From: Candidatus Zixiibacteriota bacterium
GTDB taxonomy: Bacteria; Zixibacteria; MSB-5A5; WJJR01
Reading direction: 5' to 3'
Length of the DNA: 64,000 nt
Assembly (NCBI GenBank): GCA_040752595.1
Contig: JBFMGX010000028.1
Location: 1 to 64,000, forward strand
The translations under genes were made by a program, and so were the position numbers. The notes beneath the pieces are model-generated. The model had not been told where the DNA came from and did not search any database. It was given only the letters and a program-made list of their open reading frames with translations. The number at the start of each line of letters is the position of its first letter. Position 1 is the first letter of the stretch. This document shows positions 1 to 8,452 of this stretch, piece after piece.

Positions 1-2
1 TC

Positions 3-200
3 GCCGGCACCTTCAACAACTGGGAGCCGCAGGCGATGGCCCAGAAGCCCGACGGGCGGTGGTCGCTCGCCTTGCCGTTGGCGGCCGGTACCTACGAGTA
101 CCAGTTCCTGGTCGATACCGAATGGCGACCCGACCCCAACAATCCGGGGAAGCGATCGAACCGGTACGGCGGCTTCAACTCGATCTGTGAGGTGATGTGA
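3..200 (+). CDS. C-terminal fragment of a protein with a glycogen-binding (CBM48/AMPK-beta type) domain
   Basis: The gene enters from the left edge; 65 codons and the TGA at 198-200 are visible. The translation begins AGTFNNWEP and contains GTYEYQFLVD, followed by a W-x-PDPNN segment and YGGFNSICEV, the hallmark end of AMPK-beta/CBM48 starch- or glycogen-binding domains (beta-sandwich that binds alpha-glucan through Trp residues). Nothing upstream is visible, so whether this is a free-standing sensor domain, the tail of a glycogen enzyme, or a membrane-anchored protein (a common arrangement in this family) cannot be said. Family assignment is firm from the motif order; function is inferred. 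Confidence 0.8.
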   Translation, partial: AGTFNNWEPQAMAQKPDGRWSLALPLAAGTYEYQFLVDTEWRPDPNNPGKRSNRYGGFNSICEVM

Positions 201-439
201 GTCGCGGCGATCTGATTGAAGGCTGCAACGTCTGCGTACTTGCGATCCCTGCTGGCCGCCGTATCGGTCGCTGCGACCGCCGTCGGCAGTCCGCTGTGTC
301 CACCTGTGTAGCGGTTCAGCAACACCCGGACGGGTAGGAGCTCTTTGCTAAGATGTGGTTTTGTTGTCGATTGGTCTTGGCGAAAGGAGCGGCAATAGTG
401 GCCAGACCCTCTCCTCCGATGTAGCACCCCCATTGTGCC

Positions 440-712
440 GAAACGAATTACGAGTTCGAAAGAGGCCCGGCCCGGTGAGCCATCGAAAGGGCGCCGCTAA
501 TCCCCTACACTCCAACATGATCGGCACACGACAATCTGACCATTCTGGGAATCGCGGACCGGCGAACCGTTCCGTGCTTACGGCGGCGGCAAGTCGACCC
601 ACGTTGGACGATCAATCTGTCAACAACGATCCGCGCCGCTGAGCTGCCGTTCCGCCACTCGAATTCCGCTCTCCTCCGCCGGATCATCTGGGATTCGGTG
701 ACCAAGGACGAA
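440..712 (+). repeat. Dispersed imperfect repeat, copy R1
   Basis: The 579-base gap between the first gene and the next stop codon contains no convincing gene. Its right part resembles 4010-4226 and 17050-17326: shared blocks are an acgagttcg segment, an aattccgctctcc block and the end block atcatctgggattcggtgacc (copy R1 at 683). All three copies have the same orientation and lie just past, or inside, the 3' end of a minus-strand secreted-protein gene. No open frame is conserved among copies, so this is non-coding repeat or very old gene debris. Confidence 0.5.
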
Positions 713-728
713 CGCCCAGAAACGAGAA

Positions 729-752
729 CCCGTGGGCCGGTTGACCCACGGG
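729..752 (-). terminator. Intrinsic terminator-like hairpin after the SBBP dockerin gene
   Basis: CCCGTGGG (729-736) pairs perfectly with CCCACGGG (745-752) around an eight-base loop. Read on the minus strand it lies 27 bases past the stop codon of the gene ending at 779 and is followed by TTCTCGTTT, a weak T-rich run. A closely similar hairpin follows the gene at 4282. Confidence 0.55.
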
Positions 753-778
753 CTTCAGCATCATACTCTTGCCTCACC

Positions 779-2398
779 TCACGGCGCGCAGGGATCGCAG
801 AATTCCGTGGTCGGATTCGCGCCGCGGAAGGCAACGTTGACGACCTTCACGACATCCTGCACGGTCGAGAAGCCATCGCAATTCACGTCCGTGCGCTCCC
901 GCGGGCAGTTCGGATCGAAGGCTGGAGCGCTGCCGCGGAAGGCGACATTCACCGTCTGTACCACGTCCTGCACATTCGCAACAGAGTCGCACTGCGGATC
1001 ACCGTGGCACGGGCAGAAGCACTGACTGTACTTGATGGTCGCGAAGTCGTAGTAGAACGTCGCGGCCACGCCGGGGCTCATGCCGGTGACGTAGACGTTG
1101 CCCCTGCGGTCCACCAAGATGTCGGTTGGCTCGTCCCGCTTGTTTCCCGGACCGTTGTATATCAGTGACCAATCGGCACCGCCGTCCGGGTCGTATTTGA
1201 TCGTGCGGTAATCCTCGGTGAGCTCGACGGGGATACCTGGATGCCACACCGTGGACCAGCCGGTGACATACACGTTCCCCGAAGCGTCCACATCGAGCGC
1301 AGAAGCGAAGTCCCAGCCGTGGGCGAAGACGTCGTCGAACCGCCGTTCCCACAGCAGGGTTCCGGCCGGATCGTATTTCAGCGTCGCGTAGTCGTACTGG
1401 GATGAATTGCCATCACTGGTGCCGGCGACAAATGCGTTGCCGCCCGTGTCGACACCGACGGCTTCGGCCCAATCGTGCCAGCCACCAGGTCCATTGTACA
1501 GCCGCGTCCAAAGTGGAGTCCCACTGGGATCGTATTTTGTCGTGGCGTAATCGGTGTTGTTGAGGTTGACCTGACAATAACCCGTGACGAAGACGTTCCC
1601 GGCATCGTCAACGACGAGATCCCGGGGGGTGTCGTCAAGGTTGCCCGGCCCGTTATAGCTCTGGGACCAAAGAAGCGTGCCATCGGTGCTATACTTCACG
1701 GTTAGGTAGTCCCTCCCCACGCCCTGGCTCCAGCCGGTAACGTACACGTTGCCCAGAGCATCCACATCCAGGGCCAGGGCTTCATCATCACCACCGCCGT
1801 CGAAGGTCCGTAACCAGATGGCATTGCCGTCCGGGTCATACTTGACGGTCATGAATTCCAGACTGGTGTAACCCGGGAATCCCATGTGCCAGGCCGTGTA
1901 CCGGCCTGTGACGTAGATGTTTCCTGCCTCGTCAACTTCGAGGGCGTTGGCCACATCTTCCCCGTTGGCGACGAAGTTGTTCTCCCGCCGTTCCCAAACG
2001 AAGGTGCCGGCCGCATCATACTTCAGCGTGGCCCAGTCGGCCTGGGTCCCGCTCCCCGTGCTGAGGCCCGTTACGTAGACGTTCCCCTCAAGGTCCACCC
2101 CGACGTCGTTGGCCTCGTCCAGGCCACTGACGGGTCCGTCATAGAGCACCGCCCAGAGGAGATTACCGTCAGCGTCGTACTTCAGGGTGGCGTAATCGGC
2201 AACGGTGCTTGGATCGTTCACCGTGCCGGCAACATACACGTTGCCCGCTGTGTCCACATCGATGGCGTAGGGCCAATCGTCCTGACTGGGCGGGCCATCG
2301 TACCGTGCGATCCAGTCGGTCTCCACCTGCGCGGACGCGGACGCCGCCAACCACAAGGTCGCAGCCAGTGCGCCGAGTCCCGCCACAATCCTTTTCAC
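779..2398 (-). CDS. Secreted SBBP beta-propeller protein with C-terminal dockerin-like module
   Basis: 539 residues. A GTG start at 2398 is chosen because GGAGGT stands five bases upstream and the product then begins VKRIVAGLG, a proper signal peptide ending near ASASAQ. Residues 30-460 are about eight tandem SBBP repeats (consensus DYATLKYDxxGxxxW, then GNVYVTG), a beta-propeller fold typical of extracellular proteins. The last 80 residues are a dockerin-like pair of calcium loops (DPQCDSVANVQD and DVNCDGFSTVQD) flanked by CPCH and ending CDPCAP. Likely exported and displayed or held in a complex by the dockerin; no catalytic residues are visible. Neighbour at 2478 has the same tail on a different propeller. 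Confidence 0.88.
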   Translation of the reverse strand: MKRIVAGLGALAATLWLAASASAQVETDWIARYDGPPSQDDWPYAIDVDTAGNVYVAGTVNDPSTVADYATLKYDADGNLLWAVLYDGPVSGLDEANDVGVDLEGNVYVTGLSTGSGTQADWATLKYDAAGTFVWERRENNFVANGEDVANALEVDEAGNIYVTGRYTAWHMGFPGYTSLEFMTVKYDPDGNAIWLRTFDGGGDDEALALDVDALGNVYVTGWSQGVGRDYLTVKYSTDGTLLWSQSYNGPGNLDDTPRDLVVDDAGNVFVTGYCQVNLNNTDYATTKYDPSGTPLWTRLYNGPGGWHDWAEAVGVDTGGNAFVAGTSDGNSSQYDYATLKYDPAGTLLWERRFDDVFAHGWDFASALDVDASGNVYVTGWSTVWHPGIPVELTEDYRTIKYDPDGGADWSLIYNGPGNKRDEPTDILVDRRGNVYVTGMSPGVAATFYYDFATIKYSQCFCPCHGDPQCDSVANVQDVVQTVNVAFRGSAPAFDPNCPRERTDVNCDGFSTVQDVVKVVNVAFRGANPTTEFCDPCAP

Positions 2399-2477
2399 TG
2401 CACACCTCCAATAATTGACTGACAACGACATGACGTCGCGACACGCCGTGATTCGCAGAGTACGTCACCACACCGCC

Positions 2478-3860
2478 TCACGGCGCGCAGGGATCGCAGA
2501 ACTCGGTGGCCTTGTCCGCCCCGCGGAAGGCGACGTTGACCATCCTCACCACGTCGTGAACCGTCGTCATGCCGCTGCAGTTGACGTCCGTCTGTTCGTA
2601 GGGGCAAAGCGGGTCGATCGGGGCCGAATCACCGCGGAAGGCGACATCCACAGTCCGCACGACGTCGTGCACCGAGGTTACGCTGTCACACTGCGGGTCC
2701 GCATGACAGACACACGGACACGGTGGCACCGTGCAGTTCATCAACACGGACACGCTGTCGCCGTAGTAATCGGCTACTGCCAAGTCGAGATCGTCATCCC
2801 CATCCAAGTCCGCGATGGAAACCGACTGGGGCCCGTCTCCGGCCGGGTAGTACGGGACGGCCTCAAATGTCCCGTCGCCGTTGTTCCTCAGCACAGACAC
2901 ATTGTCGCTTAACCTGTTCGCAACCACGAGGTCGGCATCTCCATCCCCGTCCAGATCGGCGGCGCGAACGTCCGTGGGGAGGTTCCAGGCCAGATGGAAC
3001 ACTGCCGGCGCAAAGGTCCCATCTCCGTTGTTTGTCAGCACTGCGACGTTCTGGCTGGAGTAGTTGGCCACGGCGAGGTCGGCATCATTGTCGCCATCCA
3101 GATCGGCGGCCGCGACCGATATCGGCGAATCACCAACCGCGAAGCGGATGGCCGCCGCAAAGCTCGCGTCGCCGTTGTTCTTGAGCACCGACACGCTGTC
3201 GGTGTAGAAATTGGCCGTGGCCAAATCGACATCGCTATCCCCGTCCAGATCCGCTGCGAAGACCGACCACGGGGCATCCCCGGCCACGTAGCTCGCCGCC
3301 GCCCCGAATGTCCCATCTCCATTATTCTTCAGCACCCGGACATTGACGCTGAGCGGGTCCGCCGCGGCCAGATCCAGGTCGTGATCCCCGTCCAGGTCGG
3401 CGGCCACGACGGAATAGGGTCCCCCGCCGGTCGTGTAGTTGATCGCGGCCGCAAACGTCCCGTCCCCGTTGTTCTTCAGGACCGAGACACTGGCGCTGAG
3501 ACTGCTGGAATTGGCCACGGCGAGGTCGGCGTCATCATCACCATCCAAATCGGCCACGAAGACCGACATGGGGAGCTCCCCCACGGGGTAGTTGGTCGCC
3601 GCCGCGAAACTCCCGTCACCGTTGTTCATCAGCACCGAGACATAGTTGCTCGACCGGCTGACCACGGCGAGGTCGGCAACACTGTCCCCGTTAAGGTCAG
3701 CAGCAAAGACCGAATACGGAACGTCACCTACAGCCAACGAGCGTCGGGGCTCGAAGCAGATCCCCTGTGCATGGACGGCCCCTGGCGAGAACGTCCCGCC
3801 AGCAGCCGCTACAATCACCGCCACGTGCCCGAGCAGGCGCGCGGCATCGGAGCGACGCAT
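2478..3860 (-). CDS. Secreted FG-GAP/VCBS-repeat protein with C-terminal dockerin-like module
   Basis: 460 residues. Start at 3860 chosen: AGGAGG lies five bases upstream, and the protein then opens MRRSDAARLLG with a hydrophobic signal segment ending near VHAQG. An ATG directly before it (3863) is too close to the Shine-Dalgarno. Seven or so FG-GAP/VCBS repeats follow (pattern SVFAADLDGDxDxDLAVAN, NNGDGTFAAA), each with Asp-rich calcium sites, predicting a beta-propeller. The C-terminus is the dockerin-like module ending CDPCAP. Same architecture as 32264-33478 and 35804-36442, so it is one of a paralogous set. Role in adhesion or surface structure is inference. Confidence 0.88.
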   Translation of the reverse strand: MRRSDAARLLGHVAVIVAAAGGTFSPGAVHAQGICFEPRRSLAVGDVPYSVFAADLNGDSVADLAVVSRSSNYVSVLMNNGDGSFAAATNYPVGELPMSVFVADLDGDDDADLAVANSSSLSASVSVLKNNGDGTFAAAINYTTGGGPYSVVAADLDGDHDLDLAAADPLSVNVRVLKNNGDGTFGAAASYVAGDAPWSVFAADLDGDSDVDLATANFYTDSVSVLKNNGDASFAAAIRFAVGDSPISVAAADLDGDNDADLAVANYSSQNVAVLTNNGDGTFAPAVFHLAWNLPTDVRAADLDGDGDADLVVANRLSDNVSVLRNNGDGTFEAVPYYPAGDGPQSVSIADLDGDDDLDLAVADYYGDSVSVLMNCTVPPCPCVCHADPQCDSVTSVHDVVRTVDVAFRGDSAPIDPLCPYEQTDVNCSGMTTVHDVVRMVNVAFRGADKATEFCDPCAP

Positions 3861-4009
3861 CATCACCTCCTGCCGTGCCGTCTGTGAAGAACAGACCTCT
3901 GAACTTAAGATACGGGCCACATGCAAGATGTCAACAGCCAATTGTGATGGCCTCTAACGCCCCAGATCTGCGGGTATGGCTCTCGAGTCGTGAACTGTCG
4001 ATCAGATGC

Positions 4010-4226
4010 CACTCACGCCTTCCACGCCAACAAGGATCGCTTGCGGCCGAACTGACCGTCCTGCGCGTTTCGAACTGGCTCGCCGGTGCGGAGTTACGGC
4101 AACGGCGAATGGCCGCTGGTTCGCGTTGCCAGTCTGCAAACGGCATCCCGTGCCGCTGGCAAGCCGTTTCAATGCTCGAAAGCCGCTCTATCGCGTCGAA
4201 TCATCTGGGATTCTGTGACCGAAGAG
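4010..4226 (+). repeat. Dispersed imperfect repeat, copy R2
   Basis: Shares cggagttacggc(a/g)a(c/t)gg (near 4090) and aatcatctgggattctgtgacc (from 4199) with copies R1 (440-712) and R3 (17050-17326). It fills most of the 420-base space between the start of the 2478 gene and the terminator of the 4282 gene. No gene is seen here. Confidence 0.5.
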
Positions 4227-4227
4227 A

Positions 4228-4256
4228 AAGCCCGTGAGGCGCGACCCCACGGGCTT
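4228..4256 (-). terminator. Intrinsic terminator-like hairpin after the large FG-GAP gene
   Basis: AAGCCCGTG (4228-4236) pairs with CACGGGCTT (4248-4256). On the minus strand it follows the stop at 4282 by 25 bases and is trailed by TCTCTTC. Nearly the same stem as the hairpin at 729-752, suggesting that the dockerin gene 3' ends were copied together with their terminators. Confidence 0.55.
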
Positions 4257-4281
4257 CAGCGTTATCCTCGCTTGGTCGTTC

Positions 4282-6501
4282 TCACGGCGCGCAGGGGTCG
4301 CAGAATTCGGTAGCTGGATTGGCGCCGCGGAAAGCTACGTTCACAACCTTGACGACATCCTGCACGGTGGTGACGTTATCGCAGTTCACATCGGTGCGCT
4401 CCCGCGGGCAATCGGGATCAGACACCGGAACTGAACCGCGAAACGCCACGTTTACGGTCTGCACGACGTCTTGGACGTTTGGGAGCCCGTCGCATTGTGG
4501 GTCGCCATGGCATGGGCATGAGCAAAGAGTCACCGCCGCTTCATTCGACGGATCACCCTCGTTCCCTGAGAAGTCCACGGCGCGAATCTTGTAGTAGACT
4601 GTTCCGCCGGCAGGCACCGATTGGTCAAGGAAAGACGAATCGCAGGTGGCACCGACGCGCGTTGACGGGACGGGAATGAAACCGGGAACGATGTCCCGAT
4701 ACACCCAGTAGTAGTCGAAGTCGTCCTCGGCGACCGACCGCCAGTCGAGATCAACATCGGTGCCCGCAGCCGTGGCGACAAGGGCGATCGGCGGAGCCGG
4801 AGCGAGATTGTCCTTCGAGTGTCCCGAATCGGGTGGTGAATCAAAATGGTCTGTGGGATTATCCCCAATCGCGCTCACGAAGAACACGCTCCAGTACATA
4901 CCGTCCGTAATGGTAGAGTCGGCATCGGTGGGCACCTCGGTGCTGTAGAGTGTATCGCCGCGCGCCGGGACAGTCAGGACATAATCCCAGTCGCCGGGCG
5001 GCGTGTCCTTCAGGCCATAGGGATCGTACGCTTTCTCCCCGGACTTGTATGCTCCGATCCGCCGGTAGATTGCGAAGTCCTTGACGAAGTTGTCCGCGCC
5101 CGGATGGCTCAGCCATTGGATTCGGACTCTCCTGCCCTGATCGTTGCCGACGTCGGTGACGTGCACGATTTGTTCCCGATAGCCGGACTGGAACACGTAG
5201 GCGCTGCCAGCGTCGGTGCGACCGCCGGGATTGGCCCCGTAAACGCCGATGATGAAATCGGCCCGGCCGTCACCGTTGATGTCCCCCGCGCTGGCAACGG
5301 AATAGCCGAGCCAGTGATTTGCCGCCTCGCCGTCTTTCTGGAAGAGCAGCGCGCCGTCCAGCCCGGAATAGACATACGCGGACCCGGCGTATGCGTGTCC
5401 CCCGGGGTCGGCGAAATCGGCGCCGATGATAAAATCCGCCTTCCCATCGCCGTTCACATCCCCGACCCCGGCTACCGAGTTCCCCAAGCGGTCACCGGCA
5501 GCCGCGCCATCCTTTTGGTACAGGAGCGATTCGTTCTGACCGGAGTAGAGGTAGACCGATCCCGCATCCGAACGTCCGCCAGGGTCGGCATATCCGGCGC
5601 CGATGATGAAATCGGCATAACCGTCTCCGTTCACATCCCCTGCCCCGGCGACGGACAACCCGAAGTTGTCACCGGCAGCCACCCCGTCCTTCTGGTACAG
5701 AAGCGATCCGCTCAGACCGGAGTAAACATACACCGACCCCGCACCCCAACGTCCGCCCGGGCTGGCGGCTACTGCGCCAATGATGAAATCAGCCCTTCCA
5801 TCCCCGGTCACATCCGCAGAGCCGGCGACCGACGACCCAAGCGCGTCACCGGCTGCTGCTCCGTCCTTCTGATACAACAGCGTCCCGTTCACACCGGAGT
5901 AGACGTACGCGGACCCCGCCGTTGCACGCCCACCGGGATCGGCATAAGGAGCGCCGACGATGAAGTCGCCTTTCCCATCGCCATTCACATCCACCGCCCC
6001 GGCTACCGAGCGTCCCAAGTTGTCACCGGCAGCGGCGCCGTCTTTCTGGTACAGCAGCAGACCATTCGCTCCGGAGTAGACATATGCGGACCCAGCATCC
6101 GCACGTGCGCCGGGGTCGGCATAGGGAGCGCCGATGATGAAGTCGGCTCTACCATCCCCGTCCACATCCCCCGTCCCGGCTACCGACCACCCGAATTGGT
6201 CACTGGCAGCCGCACCATACTTCTGGTACAAAAGCGATCCATTCAGACCGGAGTGGACGTATGCCGAGTTGGCGCCGATCGCGCCAATGATGAAATCGGC
6301 ATACCCATCCCCATTCACATCCCCCGCCCCTGCCACCGAGTACCCCAGCCCGTAGTAGGCAGCAGCTCCGTCCTTCTGATAGAGGAGCACGAACGGCCAC
6401 TCTGAGCCGTGCACCGTACCCGCCGCAGTTGTCATTGCGCAAAGCCACGCCGCGACAAGCGCGCGGTGAGCCCATCGGGAAGCACTTAAACCTGTCTTCA
6501 T
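4282..6501 (-). CDS. Large secreted FG-GAP repeat protein with fibronectin-like region and dockerin-like tail
   Basis: 739 residues. Start at 6501: GGGAGGAGG lies four bases upstream and gives a signal peptide starting MKTGLSASRW and ending near TVHGS. About seven integrin-type FG-GAP repeats follow (LLYQKDGAAAGDxLGxSVAG, GDVNGDGxADFIIGA, YVYSG), the alpha-integrin-like propeller pattern. Residues about 465-640 look like fibronectin type III-type beta sandwiches (VRIQWLSHPG, PIALVATAAGTDVDLDW, YYKIRAVDFSGNEG). The dockerin-like module ends the protein. The product should sit outside the cell; ligand unknown. Confidence 0.87.
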   Translation of the reverse strand: MKTGLSASRWAHRALVAAWLCAMTTAAGTVHGSEWPFVLLYQKDGAAAYYGLGYSVAGAGDVNGDGYADFIIGAIGANSAYVHSGLNGSLLYQKYGAAASDQFGWSVAGTGDVDGDGRADFIIGAPYADPGARADAGSAYVYSGANGLLLYQKDGAAAGDNLGRSVAGAVDVNGDGKGDFIVGAPYADPGGRATAGSAYVYSGVNGTLLYQKDGAAAGDALGSSVAGSADVTGDGRADFIIGAVAASPGGRWGAGSVYVYSGLSGSLLYQKDGVAAGDNFGLSVAGAGDVNGDGYADFIIGAGYADPGGRSDAGSVYLYSGQNESLLYQKDGAAAGDRLGNSVAGVGDVNGDGKADFIIGADFADPGGHAYAGSAYVYSGLDGALLFQKDGEAANHWLGYSVASAGDINGDGRADFIIGVYGANPGGRTDAGSAYVFQSGYREQIVHVTDVGNDQGRRVRIQWLSHPGADNFVKDFAIYRRIGAYKSGEKAYDPYGLKDTPPGDWDYVLTVPARGDTLYSTEVPTDADSTITDGMYWSVFFVSAIGDNPTDHFDSPPDSGHSKDNLAPAPPIALVATAAGTDVDLDWRSVAEDDFDYYWVYRDIVPGFIPVPSTRVGATCDSSFLDQSVPAGGTVYYKIRAVDFSGNEGDPSNEAAVTLCSCPCHGDPQCDGLPNVQDVVQTVNVAFRGSVPVSDPDCPRERTDVNCDNVTTVQDVVKVVNVAFRGANPATEFCDPCAP

Positions 6502-6650
6502 GATGCCTCCTCCCATGCAGCCGATTGATCCAGACGAAATGTGAGAATGCACGACCAGACGATCATTATGACCGAACACTGATTCGTGACCCGCTGTGAA
6601 CGGGCCGGGAAGGTACCGGACTTCTGACTGGCCCAGGAATGCCGGGACCG

Positions 6651-6667
6651 GAGGACTGCGAACCTCA
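6651..6667. promoter_or_regulatory. Shared 17-base block upstream of a secreted-protein gene
   Basis: GAGGACTGCGAACCTCA here is identical to 18650-18666, which lies upstream of the truncated transglutaminase-type gene. Both are about 150-260 bases upstream of minus-strand genes with signal peptides, and the block can fold (GAGG with CCTC). It may be part of a common promoter/leader or of a repeat; no clear -10/-35 pair is seen. Confidence 0.3.
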
Positions 6668-6756
6668 ACGGACAATTTACATCATGTGAGGAAGATCACA
6701 ACGACTTTCTTGACCTGCCCCCCGAAGATCGGTCCAGTTGTTATGTTAGGGTCTGA

Positions 6757-6850
6757 GGTTCACCACGAGTTCACCACGAGTGGCGGAGGGAGTGGATCGA
6801 GATAGGACGGGCTCGCCCGCCTGAGGCGGGTATAATCCCGGCCTGCCGAT
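6757..6850 (-). pseudogene. Tyrosine recombinase remnant A (ends at RHSW-stop)
   Basis: The minus strand encodes RPISIHSLRHSW then stop, identical at the protein level to the stretch before the frameshift in the recombinase pseudogene at 10824-11849. It includes the same tandem 11-base duplication TCGTGGTGAAC and then loses all similarity. A 15-base palindrome (CCCGCCTGAGGCGGG, 6816-6830) interrupts the coding similarity. Only the part carrying the catalytic HxxR box remains. Confidence 0.7.
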
Positions 6851-7021
6851 TCCCGCCGATGGAGTATGGTCGCGCGTTCACACTCCCGGGGCGGTTTCGC
6901 GGCATCGGCCAAGAGGAGAATCCGACCCGACACGGACAGATCTGTTCAGAGACCATTGCAATTGCTCGCGGCCTGGCCCACCTTGCGCGGGAACGGCGTG
7001 CTGCTCTGAAGGAGGCCCCCC

Positions 7022-7555
7022 GTGAAACGGATGCTCGCAATCGTGTTGCTCTCTTCAGGAATGGCAAACGCGCAGGACAAGCCGCCTCAACCGGACCGTT
7101 GGGCTCCGTTGCGCCCACTGGTCGGCCGGTGGGAAGGAACGGGATCCAGTCAGGCCGGGACTTCGACTGTCTCCACCGAGTTTGCCCTTGTGCTTGACAG
7201 TCAGTTCATCCGTGTTTCGAATCGGTCGGTCATCGCCCCGCAGGAGAACACTCCCCAAGGTGAAGTTCACGATGACGTTGGTTACATCAGCTTTGACCGG
7301 CAGCGGGACAGGCACGTGCTACGGGAGTTCCTGAGCGAGGGGTACGTGAGTCAATACACGCTGGACAGTGTCGCGACCGAACCGATGATCCTGGTCTTCA
7401 CCTCGGAGGCGCTGGAGAATGCGCCGCCGGGCATGACGGCAAGACTGCGCTATGAATTGTCGGGCGGCGACACGCTCCGATCCTGGTTTGAATTGGCGTT
7501 TCCGGGTAAGGACTTTTCCTGTTTCATCCAGCAGCAGCTCCGCCGAACGCCGTGA
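7022..7555 (+). CDS. Exported nitrobindin/THAP4-like beta-barrel protein (DUF1579/DUF1794-type)
   Basis: 177 residues. GTG at 7022 follows AAGGAGG by seven bases and yields a short signal peptide (VKRMLAIVLLSSGMANAQ). The mature part starts with LRPLVGRWEGTGS, the G-x-W-x-G-x-G signature of nitrobindin-like and DUF1579 ten-stranded barrels, and continues with alternating strands such as EFALVLDSQFIRVSNRS and LREFLSEGYVSQY. Members bind haem or small ligands or have no known function; the haem-ligating His near the C-terminus that true nitrobindins carry is not evident, so no ligand is claimed. It is bounded on both sides by recombinase remnants (6757-6850 and 7565-7650). Confidence 0.72.
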   Translation: MKRMLAIVLLSSGMANAQDKPPQPDRWAPLRPLVGRWEGTGSSQAGTSTVSTEFALVLDSQFIRVSNRSVIAPQENTPQGEVHDDVGYISFDRQRDRHVLREFLSEGYVSQYTLDSVATEPMILVFTSEALENAPPGMTARLRYELSGGDTLRSWFELAFPGKDFSCFIQQQLRRTP

Positions 7556-7564
7556 GGCGACGCC

Positions 7565-7650
7565 GACCGCGGGTGTGACGTAGTGCTCCCGGCACACCAA
7601 CGCCTGACGGACCGACCCATCGCTCACACGGGCACCGATTTCCGTCGTGG
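7565..7650 (-). pseudogene. Tyrosine recombinase remnant B (C-terminal tail)
   Basis: Minus-strand translation reads VTTTEIGARVSDGSVRQAL then REHYVTP, matching the recombinase end ITTTEIYARVSNQALRRAV...TYYAP at 10824 onwards. The catalytic Tyr position is substituted (Tyr to Gly). It begins ten bases after the stop of the nitrobindin-like gene. Not functional. Confidence 0.68.
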
Positions 7651-7679
7651 TTACCTGTGCGTGCCAACAGGCGATTTGA

Positions 7680-7928
7680 TCAGAGGTTGAGGAAGAACAC
7701 GGGTGTGAGTGCGGCGAGCGCCGCTCCGACTTGAAGCGCCAGTACCTGTAGCGCCTGTCTCGGAGCCTGCGGAAGCCACTTGAGCGCGAAGAAGGCGATG
7801 ATTGGCGTCTGCACAGCCATGAGCAATTGGAAGACGTGGGCCGCGGTCCCCTCATCGGCCTCGCGGACAACGCCAAACAGCGCCATGTGACCGAGAACGA
7901 TGGCGAGGGCGGCGAGCGACATCGCCAC
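7680..7928 (-). CDS. Small conserved membrane protein
   Basis: At least 82 residues with three predicted membrane segments (MSLAALAIVLGHMALFGVV, VFQLLMAVQTPIIAFFALKW and LQVLALQVGAALAALTPVFF). The overall layout (short cytoplasmic N-terminus, DEGTAAH before the second helix, LPQAPRQAL before the third) is like unnamed small membrane proteins of many environmental bacteria. The only standard start is GTG 7928 without a good Shine-Dalgarno, yet the frame continues upstream as TIKKPSAFLPVA, which looks like genuine protein; no ATG, GTG or TTG precedes it before a stop. The true start may be a rare codon or may be lost. Function unknown. Confidence 0.6.
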   Translation of the reverse strand: MAMSLAALAIVLGHMALFGVVREADEGTAAHVFQLLMAVQTPIIAFFALKWLPQAPRQALQVLALQVGAALAALTPVFFLNL

Positions 7929-8074
7929 CGGGAGAAAGGCACTTGGCTTCTTGATCGTTATCAGAAGAGTCTTTACAGTCTGCTGCTACCTTGAGGGGTG
8001 CAGCTGAGTTCCGGCATACCGACCCAGCCCGCGGGAATCACCTCGGATATCAGATAATTTCCACCGCGCTGCTG

Positions 8075-8127
8075 AGCCTGTCATCACTGACCCTTGCGTA
8101 GATCTCCGTGGTCGTGGTGTGCCGAAG
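8075..8127 (-). pseudogene. Tyrosine recombinase remnant C
   Basis: The minus strand encodes RHTTTTEIYARVSDDRLS, almost identical to RHITTTEIYARVSNQALR of the recombinase at 10824 onwards, including the putative catalytic Tyr. Flanking sequence does not match. The remainder of the 525-base gap 7928-8453 holds no gene I can support. Confidence 0.7.
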
Positions 8128-8452
8128 ACAAAGGCGGCGATGCTGGCGGAGAGGCGCGTCAGATCAGTACTGCCCAGTCAGCAGTCGCCGTCGACAACGG
8201 GCGGTCGTCCGGAGCATCGACCCCCTCCGGCGAGCGCGGACGCGGCGGTCACGGTACCGGCGCCACATCGTCGTTGTCTACCCGTTCTACGCAGTTGCAG
8301 GCAAAGACCGGAGAGGTTTGTCGAAAGTCAGGCGAGTCTCACGGCCCGCCTGAACTGCTCTTCCCCCGCCCGTACGCAGATCCTCGATCCTGTCCGAACC
8401 GGTACAAAGGATGCGCGGACCGCAGCCGCGCGATCCTGCCGCGACCGTCTCC

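Noticed and set aside
4846-6405. A 519-codon plus-strand frame inside the large FG-GAP gene
   Set aside because: Regular repeats (about 60-residue period) mirror the FG-GAP repeats of the real gene on the other strand.
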